This document shows positions 34,060 to 46,573 of a stretch of 64,000 nucleotides of DNA, piece by piece. Position 1 is the first letter of the stretch. Each line of letters begins with the position of its first letter. Both the position numbers and the translations under genes were made by a program. A model generated the notes under the pieces. That model saw only the letters and a program-made list of their open reading frames with translations. It searched no databases and was not told the DNA's origin. This DNA is from Terana coerulea (Eukaryota; Basidiomycota; Agaricomycetes; Polyporales; Phanerochaetaceae), in contig JAKOGH010000042.1 in the NCBI GenBank assembly GCA_024811115.1, positions 186,001 through 250,000 on the forward strand. Direction: 5' to 3'.

Positions 34060-35865
34060 TCATGAGGACGATTCGTCGTCCCTCAGTCGCTTTGACCTGG
34101 AAATGGGAGCGTCGTCGTCGTCGTCGTCGTCCTCAGACTCTTCTTCTTCTTCACGTGCACGCTTCACTCCTCCAGAAGCAGACGTTCTCTTCGCCCAGCT
34201 TGGCGTTGCCTTTTGCGATAGGAGGGACTTGCGTGCATTGCGTGCGTTTCGTTCCGCCCTTTTCCTGTAATGACGAACGAGCTCGTCGATTCCTGGAGTA
34301 AAATACAAATTTAAATGCAAAAACATCAAAGATATGCAGCACATACTTTGACGATGGTTAGCGTAACTCTGCCCCCATGCTTTTGCATTGCGTTGTGGGT
34401 ACTGAGTAGCTTGGGTTAGCAGACCGTACCGAGATTTTTCTAGTGGAATGGGGTTTACCAAAGCTTGGATGGGTTCCCACCTATCTGAAAACCTTAACCG
34501 GTTCCATTCTGGTCCCACTGACGCGATATAACGAGCAAGGACCCGTTTGTCAGCTTCTGTGAGGGGTTCTCCTGCTCTGCTCATCTGCCCCTGATCGTCC
34601 TCGCTATCCGAGCCGGAGCCGGAGCCGTCGTAAGAGGACGCTGAATCGCCAGAGTCGCCGACGCTTCCGTCACTCGTTTCGGTGTCGTTATCGTGCGCGC
34701 GACCACGACGGATGGGCAGAATCCGCTCGTCGTAGAAGTCATGCTGCTGGCTCCAATGGGACAGCCATGAGTTCGCAGTATGGTGCGGGGCCTGCGCACG
34801 TCGTTAGTCTCAGAACAAGGGTGTGCGCGGCAAGTGGCTTACATTCCGAGAGAGCTCAGTGACAATATCCTGCTTCTTCAAATTTCGGTCCTCAGTTAGA
34901 CGATAGTTGGCATAGCGCACAAAATAGTTGCGGTCTTCGTCCGTGAACGCATACTTCCCTCCAGGATATTGCATGGGGTTCTTAGGTGGCGTTGGCGAGC
35001 GTGATGGGATGTTTCTGGGGTCCATTTTACTGCCATTGGCTGACAGGGATTCGTATCTGGTCTTGGTCACTGGCCTACGCACAGCTGCACTCAGACGTTC
35101 CTGTTTGACGGCGGGGGAATCCATTCGGGTTGAAGAGCTCGCGAGGCGCGGGAAGAGGAAGCTTTCGGTTCGTCCGGGCTCGCGCTGCGTGCTTTCGCGG
35201 CTGAGGGTCGACGCTGAACCACACTCGACGAGCTTGCTTTCCGCGAAATAGATTCAAAGGTAGGTTTTTTCGCAACAGCGGGTCCACGCAATTCTCGATT
35301 GATACGAAGAGCATGGTCCAGGTAGTAGTCCTTCCACTGTACAGCGGTGTGGTTGTTGACCTATGTGCGCGAGTTAGGACAAATCTCCTTTAAGATGAAC
35401 CTTATCACGCACCCCATGCAATGCTTCCAGGACCAGTTTATACGTCAGGCCTTTGCTGCTGCTCTCGCGCAGGGCCTTTACAAGCAGCTCTTCGTCATTC
35501 TCGTGCGAACCAACGTGTCCCCCCGCGCCATGACCAAATGATAATATCGACCCCACATTCTGCTGAACCCCCATTAACGACAAAAGGTTCGCTGGGTTCT
35601 GCGCAGCAATTAGTTGGGCGAACGCAGATTGCGGAGGCTGCTGCGACGTCCCCTGAGAGACTGGCGTTGGAGGCACAGCGGGATTTCCCCCCAAGCTTGC
35701 ACCAAGCGTATTGTTTTGGCCGCTGAACAGATTGGCGAGCTGGAACACGGCCTGAATGCCGTTCATGTTTGAATTCATGTTTGCGTTCAGGAGTGCGTTG
35801 AAGTTGGGTGCAGGCGGGATGGCGGGCGCAGCACTCGCCGACTCTCCGTGCTGGGGGCGGTTCAT
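34060..35865 (-). CDS. Myb/Rap1-like domain nuclear protein
   Basis: Not securely identified. The N-terminus (start 35863-35865) is low in complexity and Asn/Gln-rich, then EELLVKALRESSSKGLTYKLVLEALHG joins VNNHTAVQWKDYYLDHALRI, which resembles the Myb/SANT-like start of chromatin factors. After a basic Ser-rich linker comes a second module: YAFTDEDRNYFVRYANYRL then DIVTELSRN and an exon with HTANSWLSHW, similar to the Rap1 Myb domain. A third helical part has TEADKRVLARYIASVGPEWNRL. The C-terminus is a D/E run and a basic KRAREEEEE tail. One base seems missing near 35125-35150, between KASSSRAS and TRMDSPAVKQERL. A DNA-binding or telomere role is only inference. Confidence 0.6.
34104..34130. 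repeat. (GTC)n trinucleotide run, coding poly-Asp
   Basis: A run of GTC units on the plus strand. On the minus strand it encodes the aspartate run near the C-terminus of the Myb-like protein. Confidence 0.7.
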
Positions 35866-36284
35866 GGCGAGGGGGAGATGGTGGCCGTAAGGTGTTAAGG
35901 TTGACAGTCAACGGACCAAACCACGGCCATGGGGGAGTTTAGAATGTGAATAGGAACAGCCCGCGGCGCGCAAGACAAAGTATGAATGCAAAAGTTCGGC
36001 CACCGCCATGTGGGCGTCTCATCTCCGCTCTGTCCGGTTCTCCGACTCACGCTCAGCTACCTCCGAGATTTGATGTATGGTTCACCTCATATTATTAAAA
36101 TGTACTGAGCGAGCCCGAGATCTACCGTACCCTAAGAACAAATGCTATGATGTGGGTATGCTGCATGCCAGAGATAAATACGCGGAGATAAGAATGCAAT
36201 GCGAAAACGCTAAGCTCCAAGATGAATGGCGAAGATGAAAGCAGTGTGAAAATGCAAAGTCCTAGATCCATGTGAACAAATCCA
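35866..36284. other. Intergenic region
   Basis: 419 bp between the Myb-like gene start and the stop of KRE6-like copy B, both minus strand. No ORF or repeat worth naming. Confidence 0.4.
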
Positions 36285-38590
36285 TTAGCACTGGCCCAAG
36301 AAGCTGCTCTTGGGGAATGGCTGCTTGAAGTCATCGCGCCATGTGGTCAGGTTGGGGTTAGTGTATGCTTCGAGGTACCTACGACGAAGATGTCAGTGCT
36401 TTCAGTATGCGCGCAAGCGTCCAACTCACTGGTCAATGTATGCTTTGGTAGGGAAGTCCTCCGGATCACAGCCAACGTTCTTCAGGTCGGGATCTTGGTA
36501 AACACGGATATAGTCTACCCTCATGACCGTAGGGAACTGCAAGTGGTCAACATCAACAAAACCGAAGTTCCGTGACATTCCCAAGTTCGCAATGAGGTAC
36601 TAAAGCACACCGTCAGCTGGCAGGCGGTACTGTCTATGAAATAATGCTCACCATAGGCTCCTGGGGAACTGGACGTGAGCCAATCTCGACTCTGGGATCA
36701 GCAGCCAAACCGGCTTGTTTGACTTCCCAGACCAGCTTGTCATTGGCGATCCAAGCAATATACTGTCCGCGTGTCAGAACAACATTCCCAATTAGAAAGT
36801 AGACTGCCTTACAGCCCCGTCAAAACCAGGTTGGTACTGTATGCCGTACACAGAGAACAAACCACCGGAAAGTTCATATGCTTCCGGGTCTGAAGTGATA
36901 CATTAGCTATCGTCGTTGATTTCTACACTGCCCTCCTTACCGGTGTCCGTAAGGCAAGAGGTTGCCTGCTGGAATGCACCGCCCAGATACTCGTTCAGCC
37001 ATGTACTTGTCGTGTTGGGAATGAAGAGGGTATCAGTCGTGTTGTCCCATTGGTATTGCGCGTTGAAAGGCTGTTTCGAAGTGAGCTGAGTTGTGCAAAT
37101 TGTTATTTGAGAGTAGACGCACCGCCCACTGCCCTGATTGAGACACAGATCCCTTCAGAGGCTGTCCACTAATCTATAGCCCATTCTCAGTCATCCCATC
37201 AACAGGTTTGGCAGAATAGAAGCATACCGTCGCCTCGAAGATATCAATTTCGGGAGCTGCACGGCCGACGTACGTGCCATCGGAGTGTATGGGTCCGGGG
37301 TGAGACTCGCCAGAGCATGTGCAACGGGAAAGACGCTGGCCAGGAAGATATGACAGCGCATCGCCGTTACTCGGGTCACCGTTCTCAGTGGCAGCAATCG
37401 GAAGGCCGTTGAGGGTCTGATTGGCAACAGTACCCACGTCGCAAGAATCGTAGGTGTATGGCCACTGTCGTATCAAGTAAGGTCAGCAATGTGCAGAAAT
37501 TTGAAAAGTCAATACGTACCATGCCTTCGAGGCTAGCACCGTAGCCAGCACGGCCAAGATTACCCATGGTCCAGACGGCAGGCCACAAACCGACAATATT
37601 ATTTATGCCGGGCAGAGTCACGGCGGTTACGACCAAACCACCGGTGAAGCAGAACTTGTTCCACGTCGTCATCATGCCGCCTTGATAGTCCATGCCGTGG
37701 GTCTCCTTCTTCGACAGTGTAATCTCCAGAGATCCATTCTTGGTGGTGAGCGCCGCAGGGTCATACCACTCCATATTATTCGTTTGCCAGTAGTGTAAGT
37801 CGACTGCTTCCCAATAGGGATCATCGCCTGGGTAGAACGTGCGCCCATCCGTGTTGAACTCATCGCTCCAGACGAGCTCCCATGTTTTGCCGTTCACGTA
37901 GTCCGGCATAGTGTAAACTTCCTTGGGAGTCTCGAGATCCACGAGACCCCAATTACCGGGCATGGCTGCCACTTGACCGGTCGCATTAGTACCACCGAGG
38001 TTGAAGCCTCCCAAGGTTGACTGTTTGCGCTTGGTGAAATGCGAAATCAAAGGGTAGCCTGCGCTGTATAGAGGTTGTCATGGATAGGTTCAAGATGATG
38101 ATGAGCAAAGTACTCACAACAGCATGCCCATGCCGCTAAACAGTATGACCAGACAGCCCAAGTTTAAGATACCACGGGACGTGAAGATCGTTCCTCCCTG
38201 GTCGCTCTTGCGATCACGTCGAGGGTCCGGATTGTGAAGCTCGTCGTCCGGCTCACGGAACGCCGGCGAAAGATCTCCGCCCCAAGATGAAGGGTCGGGA
38301 GACATGGCGAACTGATAGACAGGGTATGTAAGATGCTTTATTACTGAGCGACGAGTTGTTACTTCACAAACCTTGTCTGATATTGAGGATGGGGCACCGC
38401 TGCTCCTGCCCGAGCGATCGCCAGCTATAGCATACCGAGAATCGTTCTACGTGACGAAGTCAGCATTCGCCGTGAAGAGCACAGACGTTGGACAACGAAC
38501 GAGCGACGCATTGCTAGCAACGGACCGCAGGGAGGGTGCAGGACGCGAAGTGGATGGGATGAGGAGGCTAGTGGTCGACGGTGACTGCAT
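36285..38590 (-). CDS. KRE6/SKN1-type beta-glucan synthesis protein, copy B
   Basis: Paralogue of the gene at 9540-11901, on the other strand, with all exons in frame. The N-terminus is built from short exons: an exon starting at the ATG 38588-38590 ([15 protein letters not shown]), one ending GAPSSISDK, and one starting [14 protein letters not shown]; their joints match those of copy A. Then one transmembrane helix ([15 protein letters not shown]) and the GH16-like SKN1 domain: [67 protein letters not shown], and a C-terminus ending SFLGQC with TAA at 36285-36287. Copy B lacks the intron that copy A has between GTNASGQ and VASMSGNWG. Golgi or plasma-membrane beta-1,6-glucan role is inferred from the family. 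Confidence 0.9.
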
Positions 38591-39075
38591 TTGTGACTTC
38601 GGGCCAGCTGGAGCCAACAGGTAGAGGTGAAAGGAGCGTGGCGGCTGAGAGCCGTGGTCTATGTAACGACTGAATTAAGTAGGATGCAGAAAACCAGAGC
38701 CCAAGCGAAGAGCCGTGACGGCGAATGGAGGAAAGCGTCGCCATCGTCAAGAATACCGACTAAAATGCCATCAAGACAGTCCACGTGATGGATAAGCGGT
38801 TATCCTGACAAAATATTGTGTTTCTCCCGCTAGAACGGCTTGATACGCGTGCCCGACCGACGACTGGCGGTGTTGCCCGTGATGGACGTGACAGCCGACG
38901 GTCAGAAGCGGCGGGACAGCGCTTAGCCCGACGCGACAGTACAGCGACCCACGTGAGCGCGTCGGCCGAGGAGCGCTTTCGAGCCGCCCCGCCGTGAGCC
39001 CGTGGCTCCCATGACTTGCGAGCCGGAACTACATATGAATCCGCCCGAGGGTCCTCTCCTACACTGTCTACCACC
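38591..39075. promoter_or_regulatory. Divergent intergenic region, KRE6-B / MMSDH
   Basis: 485 bp between divergent starts. The half nearer the dehydrogenase is GC-rich. No specific element could be assigned. Confidence 0.45.
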
Positions 39076-41365
39076 ATGCACCGCAGGACGCTCTCTAGCC
39101 TTCGTGCACTTCAGACTCGGTTCTACGCTGTCACCTCCAATGCCAGGTCGCCGCTCAGCGGTCTGAGTTCGGCTGCACGCGCGCGAGCTGAGAAACTCTC
39201 GGCGGACTGGCAGGGCACCAGCGCGACTGGCGAGAATACGAGGAACTTCATTGGTGGAGAGTTCATAGAGAGCAAAGCCAAGGATTGGATAGACGTCGTT
39301 GACCCGGTATGTTTACATGGCACTACATAAGGACTTCGGTCTGACCAAAAGGACTTCTGCAGGCCTCACAAACACTCCTGACGCGTGTGCCCGAAACTAC
39401 TTCGGAAGAGTTTGAGCAGGCTGTCGCCGCCGCCTCGGAAGCTTTTAAAACATGGAGTAGTTCCAGCGCATTAACACGACAACGCTTTGTCCTCGAGTAT
39501 GTGCCACAAGCTTGTTCAGCGACAACTGACAGTAGCTCACTCTCTCCAAAGGCTTCAGCACCTTCTCCGTCAGCACAGCGATGCAATTGCAAGCAGCATT
39601 GTGCTGGAGCAGGGCAAGACATATGCAGGCGAGTCCTCTCTGTGATTCACTCAGCAGCGGGCATGGCTCATCGAATCTGTACATTTAGATGCCCAGGGAG
39701 ACTTGCTTCGTGGCTTACAAGTCGTGGAAACGGCCACGGGGATTCCCACAGCGCTTCTTGGTAGTCACATCGAAGGTAAGTTGGATTCGGACCCATGACG
39801 CCTATCGATGTGCTAAAGCCGAATGTTAGTGAGCAAGGATATGGATACTTCCACACGTCGGTTACCGCTAGGTGTCTGTGCAAGGTCAGAAACGATATTT
39901 TCTGCTGTGCATCCCATCTGACCTAGTCGCTTTAGTATTGCACCCTTTAACTTCCCCGCGTAAGTGTCCAATCCCTCCATCATGCGCTTCTAACATAGCA
40001 TGATATAGCATGATTCCTCTATGGACGATTCCCATGGCACTGTCGACGGGTAACACATTGATTGTTAAGCCATCTGAACGCGACCCTGGAGCTGCAATGA
40101 TCATCGCGGAACTATGCCAGCGTGCCGGCTTGCCTGCCGGTGTCCTCAACGTCGTCCATGGTACTGTGCCAACGGTCAACGCTATCTGCGACCACCCGAA
40201 GATCAAGGCTATAAGTTTTGTCGGTGGTGACAGGGCTGGAAAGCACATCTATGACCGAGGCAGGAAGTCTGGAAAACGTGTTCAAGCAAACTTGGGAGCG
40301 AAGAATCATGCGGTGATTATGAACGACGGTACGGACATCGGGTTTGCGGCGGGGCTTGTCTAACACATCCTACAGCTAACAAGCAGCATGCAATCAACTC
40401 TCTTCTTGGCGCAGCATTTGGTGGTAAGTTCCAGTCGGGCCACTGCATCGAACAGCCTTTGACTGTTTCTCAAAGCCGCCGGACAGCGCTGCATGGCAAT
40501 TTCTGTTGGTAGGTTGAGTATATGCCTATGAAGAGTGGCCCCCTCATAAAGTTCCATAGCTGTCCTTGTCGGAACTGCGCAAGAATGGCTACCCGAGCTT
40601 GTTAAGCGTGCCAAGGCGATGGCTGTAAACCAAGGCTTCGAGACCGGGACAGACTTGTAAGTGCTGGCAACTAGGCTTCTCGTGCTGTCATATACTGAAA
40701 TCAAATTCATCAAGCGGCCCCGTCATTTCTCCCCAATCCAAGGCCCGTATTGAGAGCCTAATTGCTTCTGCGGACGAGCAAGGCGGGAAAATTCTTCTCG
40801 ACGGTCGTGGTCTCAAGGTTGAAGGCTACCCTGACGGCAACTGGGTAGGTCCAACAGTCATTGAAGCGACTGTGGACATGAAATGCTACCAGTCAGTATC
40901 TGATATCTATCGCCCACATTTTCTCGCTTATTGAGCATGTGGCTGCAGGGAGGAAATCTTCGGTCCCGTATTGGTGGTCATTCCCGCAGACACGCTGGAC
41001 GATGCAATCTCCATTATCAATGCCAACAAGTACGGCAACGGTACTGCGATCTTCACGAAGAGCGGGGCGACCGCACGCAAGTTCGAGACCGAGGTTGAAG
41101 TCGGTCAGATTGGTGTCAACGTACCGATCCCTGTTCCTCTTCCCATGTTCTCCTGGAGCGGTAACAAAGTGAGTACATTCTCTGCCTGATTAAGCGTCGT
41201 TCTGAAGGTTGCTCGATTTCACAGGCAAGCTTCCTCGGCGACGTACCGTTCTATGGCAGAAGCGGCATCGATTTCTATACCCAGAACAAGACGACAACCT
41301 CACTCTGGAAGACAGAAGATGCCATTGGCAACAAGGCTTCTGTCGACATGCCGACACACCATTAA
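39076..41365 (+). CDS. Methylmalonate-semialdehyde dehydrogenase, mitochondrial
   Basis: CoA-acylating aldehyde dehydrogenase (ALDH6 family) of valine and propionate breakdown. An Arg/Ser-rich leader ([17 protein letters not shown]) suggests mitochondrial import. Conserved parts follow the family: [108 protein letters not shown], the active-site Cys in [29 protein letters not shown], and [16 protein letters not shown] near the end. About nine introns; every join keeps the frame. The stop is TAA 41363-41365. A very sure assignment. Confidence 0.94.
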
Positions 41366-41494
41366 GATTTCTGCTCATTCATGTACAGTACATGTATAAC
41401 ACTACCTCAATCAATGGAAATTGGATATGAAAACAATGCTATAGGTTCTAGAATGCATGCTTGAATTGTACAGCGGTAAATGTGACTATGAATT

Positions 41495-42132
41495 TTATTC
41501 CGAGCTTTCCTTTCCCACCACTTCGTCCAGGAAGGCGTTGCTGTACGCTACACACTGCTGGTAACATTTCTCGAAGCCATTCTAAAGAAATGGAAGATCA
41601 GCGCCACACACCAAATATCGCGTTTGTAGTACAGCGTGCTCACCATCCCCCATAGTACGGATCCGCAATAGCTTTGCTGTCCACGTACGATCCCCACAAG
41701 CGGACCTCCGCAGTCGCGTTCTTGGGCTTCACGCGTTCCAGGTTGCGCAGATTCGACTCGTCCGAGGCCAAGATGTGCGTAAACCGCCGGAAGTCCTCTG
41801 CTGTCACCTGTTGCGCCTCGTGTTGTATTGGCACGCCGTGCTGGATATTCATGTCAGGCCGCGGCATCACGGATAGTGCAAGTTTGTGCAAGGTATACCT
41901 TACGGCACGTCGCGACTGTCCTGTGCGTATCATGCAGTGAGTGTAGCTCTGGGAACAGAGCCAAGGCGACGCACCTCTCGTCGGGCTCTTCGCCGACATG
42001 GTACCCGGCAGTGCCTGCGGACTCGATGTGGATGTCTACGCCGCGCTCTTTCGCGACGTGCTTGAGGACCGCCTCGCCCATCGGCGATCGGCAGATGTTT
42101 CCAAGGCAGACAACCAGTGCGGACGGGGCCAT
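41495..42132 (-). CDS. LTP1: Low-molecular-weight protein tyrosine phosphatase
   Basis: Cytosolic acid phosphatase acting on phosphotyrosine. The N-terminal P-loop VCLGNICRSP carries the CX5R signature; the general-acid aspartate lies in the DPYYGG motif. Reading: APSALVVCLGNICRSPMGEAV, ESAGTAGYHVGEEPDERC, exon join to CRKHGVPIQHEAQQVTAEDF, THILASDESNLRNL, SYVDSKAIADPYYGG, then after an intron (donor near 41646, acceptor near 41585) NGFEKCYQQCVAYSNAFLDEV and stop at 41495. At the end of the exon that carries DPYYGG one base seems to be missing: spliced as read, a stop is created, while one added base gives GGMNGFEKCYQQC. About 160 residues, the usual size. Start at 42130-42132. Confidence 0.88.
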
Positions 42133-42472
42133 GCTCGCGTCCTAGTGACTGGATGCTTGAGAAAGGTGGTAGGTGGATGTGTGGTGAGGGAGCTCTGTCA
42201 AGTCGCCCAAGGGACCGGGTGCGGAAATCAAGTAGGACTGCCGCCGCGTGCGCACTTGCATGGTGTGGAACAATGCTTGGTGTGCATAGCAGTTTTCGCT
42301 TGCATAATGGGGGTTAGTGGAATGGATGGCGGAGACAATGGTATTGGTGCTCGTGAATGTTTCTGGCAAGTTGGGCGGGCGTGGTCCAGGTTACCGCAAA
42401 ACACCTTCACCTTGCATACCACTGACACACAGCGTTTCCTTTCTCTATCACAATCTCGTATACGTCTGCAAC
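42133..42472. promoter_or_regulatory. Divergent intergenic region, LMW-PTP / SH3BGR-like
   Basis: 340 bp between divergent starts. Nothing more specific seen. Confidence 0.4.
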
Positions 42473-43452
42473 ATGGCACCCCCACCCATTCAGCTCTTCC
42501 TCACTACTATTGCTTCACAGATTACGCTCAGGCAGCGGCAGGGTACGCGTCCGACGTGTCTTGAGACTAGGACCGAATCTGACTTGTATGTGCCGCTTGG
42601 TGTAGAATATCTTTTGCGAATTTTGCAGGTCAAGAAGATCCCCTTCACGTCGTATGATCTGGCATCCGACGAAGATGCAAAGAAGTTGTGGAAGAGAAAG
42701 GCACCCAAAGGTCAGTGACCGCGTTGTACAGCGGAGGCATCACCTCTCATGTCATACTTCGAGACAAGCAGCAGCTTCCTGGCATACTCATAGGAGGGGA
42801 ATTTCCCGGTGTACGTACATCTGCTTGCTTGGTGGCATGAGGGTATCTACTGATGCTCATCTAGACCATTGAGCAATTGTAAGCATAGCCCATCACACCG
42901 TCTACACCGTTCTCAATCAATTCCCCATGCAGCGAAGAAGCCGTGGAGTTCAACGAGCTAGACATTTTCCTCCGTCGCAACGAGGACTACAAGCCCTTCG
43001 ACGACGAGAAGGAGCTGCTGAAGGCCGAGCCCATCGGCGTGCCCGGCGCGTACTCCCCGCTGCAGATGTACCCGAAGCACGCGTCGCGTTCGCCGTCACC
43101 GTCGCCGCTTAAGGTGAAAGAACGGGAGAAAAACGAGGTTAACACGGGCGAGGAGCTTGCAGAGTTCGGGCTGGCGAACGTGAGCGTGTCTGCGGACGAG
43201 CTGCTCGCACTGGTCGAGGAATTGGGATTGGGAGGAGATGAGGCGAGCGAACTCGTCAAGGGTCTGGCAGGAGATGCGCCGCCGGAGAAGAGCAGTGCAA
43301 GTAATACCAAGGCGACTGCTCTGAAGGACAAGGATGTCAAGCCAACACCTGTGAAGGAGGAAGATACCAAGGAGAAGGACAATGACAGCGAGTCACAGCC
43401 TGCTGCGGAAGTGAAGGTCTCCCCGCCAGAGGAGGACGCGAAGAAGGAATGA
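42473..43452 (+). CDS. SH3BGR-like (thioredoxin-fold) protein
   Basis: Small protein with the glutaredoxin-like fold of SH3-binding glutamate-rich proteins and a long charged tail. Five exons; the first encodes MAPPPIQLFLTTIASQITLRQRQ, later ones give VKKIPFTSYDLASDEDAKKLW, QLPGILIGGEFPGT, EEAVEFNELDIFLRR. The CxxC of true glutaredoxins is absent, as in the SH3BGR group. From about residue 110 the protein is rich in Glu, Lys and Ser, ends EEDAKKE and is probably disordered. No frame slip. Function in fungi is not known; a binding or adaptor role is inference. Confidence 0.75.
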
Positions 43453-43703
43453 GCAAAGCCAAGACGAATATATCCAATATATACCCATATGCTACGGTTC
43501 TCCAGGGAGGCTCCATGTATGCGTGTTCCAGGTCATTAATATACATAATGGTGCATCCAGGCTTCACTATTCTCGATCCGAGGGCTGAGATAGCCTTGAA
43601 GTCCGTCTACGGCGAAGGGGAGTTGATGGTATAACAACAGGTATCGCTTCTTCCTTGACATCCGTTGGCTGGAATCACACTGATGAGCACGGAAGCATGA
43701 AGT

Positions 43704-44841
43704 TCACGCACTGTGGCTTACCGATGGAGACCTAGCAGGCGCACCCAGGCTACGGCTCCTACTCTTCGACGTAGCAGTCTTGCGAGGCACTGACGACCTT
43801 GAACCCTCTCTTTTGCGTGGACGTTTTGGTTTTTCTTGCAATACAGGCTCGACAGCTGGAGCTTCAGGAAGTTGCCAGTCGGATGAGGCCACGAGACATG
43901 ACGCTAGGATAGCCAAGGATATTAGGAAGAAGGTCGTCGATGCCGCGAGAGATGTTAACAGAGGGAAACGTGTGAGTATTCCACTACCAAGGAGTTAGTA
44001 CACTACACTCGTGGTTCAAGCAAGGCACGCACCGGAAACCCTTATGTACAACTGCTCCGCGCAGCCGAGCAGAATACACCGTGATCTCGCGTCCTTGGCC
44101 ATTCCCTACTGTCCTCCACTGGTCGTTTCGGCCAAGTTCTACATGTGCCAGTGCGTTTGGTGTCCCTAGTACGCTATGAGATAGTAAAGGAACTATGATA
44201 TCCGTCGTGCCGGACACGCCGTACAGGGAGGGAGGCGCAGCCGTGATGGAGGGAAGGACCAAGGCCTGGACGACGGTACAGTAGATGATAGAATGTCAGG
44301 ATACGATTGCTTACAGTTCTACGGACGCTCGCAATTGTTTTGTTACTTGGAGTGTTGATACTGAGAGTAGCCATGAAGTTCCCGAGTTCATAATTAGACG
44401 GTGTTGCGGGAACAACTAAATGCAGGGAGATATCGTAGGGCTGTTGGCTGACAAGCGTTTGTAGACTCGTGTATGCATATGGTGATGGCCCGTCTCTGTA
44501 ACATAAAATAAATCGTGATCACCCTCACACAACGAAAGAAAGGGACTTACATACCCGTACTGCAAATATAGCGGTGTCTCCCATCCTACGGCAATGCTTC
44601 TCCACACAAAAAAGCCAGCGAAAGCGGAGAAAAACAAAAGAGCAGGTATTGTCGCAAAGAACACGGTGAGGGGAACGAGGCTGGGAGTATACGGCCGAAT
44701 GAGTCGAAATGCTGCAAGTAGCAGCTCATTGCCGAGCTTCAAGGGCACGCGAGCGGCCCAGGGGAGGTCATCGAGTGCGCTGCGCGTAGGCGAAGTGCTG
44801 CCATGCACATATCGCTTGTCTTCGTCCCATGTCGACGCCAT
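43704..44841 (-). CDS. Seipin
   Basis: ER membrane protein that organises lipid-droplet formation at ER-droplet contacts. Layout fits seipin: a cytosolic N-terminus (MASTWDEDKRYVHGS), a first transmembrane helix (LVPLTVFFATIPALLFFSAFAGFFVW), a luminal domain starting VGWETPLYLQYG, QQPYDISLHLVVPATPSNYELGNFMA, TLSINTPSNKTIASVR, LLSHSVLGTPNALAHVELGRNDQWR, and a second helix (FFLISLAILASCLVAS) with a basic cytosolic tail rich in Arg and Ser. Several introns. The end is uncertain: the tail stops at 43704, but a GT donor inside the last codons allows a further short exon. Start at 44839-44841. Confidence 0.85.
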
Positions 44842-45063
44842 TCGGAGGGAGCTAACGCGTGTTGTAGTCGCGGTAGTAGATGTCGCTCGCAGCGAAGTGA
44901 CAAAAAGCACATGTCAGACGCGTGCCCGCAGGCGCTTTGTGTCGAAGGCAGATGTGATGAGTCAGATCGGGATCAAAACGCCACCAGGCAACGCCCGAGG
45001 CTTCGCAGAGGTCTTTGCTGCGAACCACGACGAGCCCACTTCACCTGAATATACATTTGAGCC

Positions 45064-46190
45064 ATGAGCTCGGCACTTGCAAACCCTCTGGCTGGGCCGA
45101 CTGGGCTGCGCGATATCGTTCGACCTCAGTTCCACCAAAACAACTTCGCTGAGGAGAACTTCGTGAAAAGTGAACTTGGGATCAAGCTTGACAAAGGTGC
45201 GTCGTCCATGTCACTGAGAAAGTAACGTTGCCTACAGCTGATTATGCAGACGATCAAATATGTCGCTTGTTTCTTACGCCAACTGGCTGTCCTCTGGGGC
45301 CGTTGCACTGTCCTCTAAGACACACCACCCCATCCACCGCGAACTTCCAGCCACCGAAGCAACTGCCTACTCACCCTCGTGAAAGAGAGCGTTTATCCAC
45401 GGTCTGCAAGCACTGGCTGCGTGGGCTATGTAAGAAGGGCGACCAGTGCGAGTTCCTTCATGAGTACAACCTGCGGCGGATGCCAGAGTGTTGGTGGTAT
45501 GCCAAGTACGGGTACTGCTCGGCAGGAGACGAGTGCTTGTACGCTCACCCAAAGGAACGGCGAGTAGAGTGCCCAGATTATAAGAGAGGCTTCTGCAAGC
45601 TCGGTGAGTAACATATACTATGCACCGCCTGTCTTGTACTGATGCGGTAATGGCAGGTCCGGATTGTCCAAGGAAACATGTGCGAAGAGTCGTCTGTCAG
45701 AATTATCTTACAGGCTTTTGCCCTCTAGGACCAGACTGTCCCCGCGGCCAGTAAGCATGCGCCTTTGTCCTGTTCTCGTATATCGGGTATTGATTTATCT
45801 CCGTCTTCCAGTCCCAAACCAGACTTACCACCGCCGAAAGCCTATGAACCGCCAGAACCTCTGTCGCAGCGGGAGCTTGGGCCTCCACCGCCGGGTTACG
45901 GTAGGTATGCAGACTTTGACCGCAGCTTTGGCAGCGGCGGCCCCCAGGCGCGGGAGGCACATCGGGTCCTCCTGGTCCTCGACGGAACCTGGAAGATGTT
46001 GTTTGCTTCAAGGTGTGTCGGCGTTGTGTTGTGACCGCGCTTGGGTACAAGTTTGATTGATGTGTGCGGTTTTTTCCAGTGCGGCGAAAGAGGGCATTAC
46101 GCGAATCATTGCAATAGGAGGAACGTCCCAGGAAACCGGGGTGGGTTCGACCGGGCGACTTTCAAGAAGTTCGGAGGAGGAGAGGATTGA
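45064..46190 (+). CDS. YTH1: mRNA 3'-end processing factor YTH1/CPSF30
   Basis: RNA-binding subunit of the cleavage and polyadenylation factor that recognises the poly(A) signal. Five CCCH zinc fingers in a row: CRLFLTPTGCPLGPLHCPLRH, VCKHWLRGLCKKGDQCEFLH, ECWWYAKYGYCSAGDECLYAH, ECPDYKRGFCKLG joined to PDCPRKH, and VCQNYLTGFCPLGPDCPRGH. They are followed by a Pro-rich linker and a C-terminal CCHC zinc knuckle (CFKC join CGERGHYANHC) ending FKKFGGGED with TGA 46188-46190. The knuckle is present in fungal-basidiomycete and animal CPSF30. Five C at 45941-45945 break the frame (-1) between RSFGSGG and PGAGGTSGPPGP. Confidence 0.92.
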
Positions 46191-46573
46191 GTCCGTTTTA
46201 GTTCGAGTGTTGTAGACTGTTTCTGTTTTATGCTACTTGCAACGCGTGAAAATTTACATTGTACCTGGTGATCGTGTGGGCGGTGAAACTGTCCTTTATA
46301 CTTCCACTAGCGCAGCGGCAAGTATCCTTGACTCTCGTTCTGTCAGCATACGACCGCATACAGCCGGTCACACGAGGGGCGTCATGGCCCGCGCTTACTT
46401 GTGTACGCCACGCAATCACTGACCCGATCATAACGTCCTTGACATTTCTAGTCTGAAGTCATCCAGTTTGGAGCTTCTTGACGCTTTGAAGTTCTTCATC
46501 GTCTTGCAGATCGCTCTCCCGAATCAACCGGAATTCACCATCCCGCCACAGTGGCGAATTGACCCATCGAACA
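46191..46573. promoter_or_regulatory. Intergenic region between YTH1 and the YjbQ-like gene
   Basis: 383 bp between two plus-strand genes. No element recognised. Confidence 0.4.
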
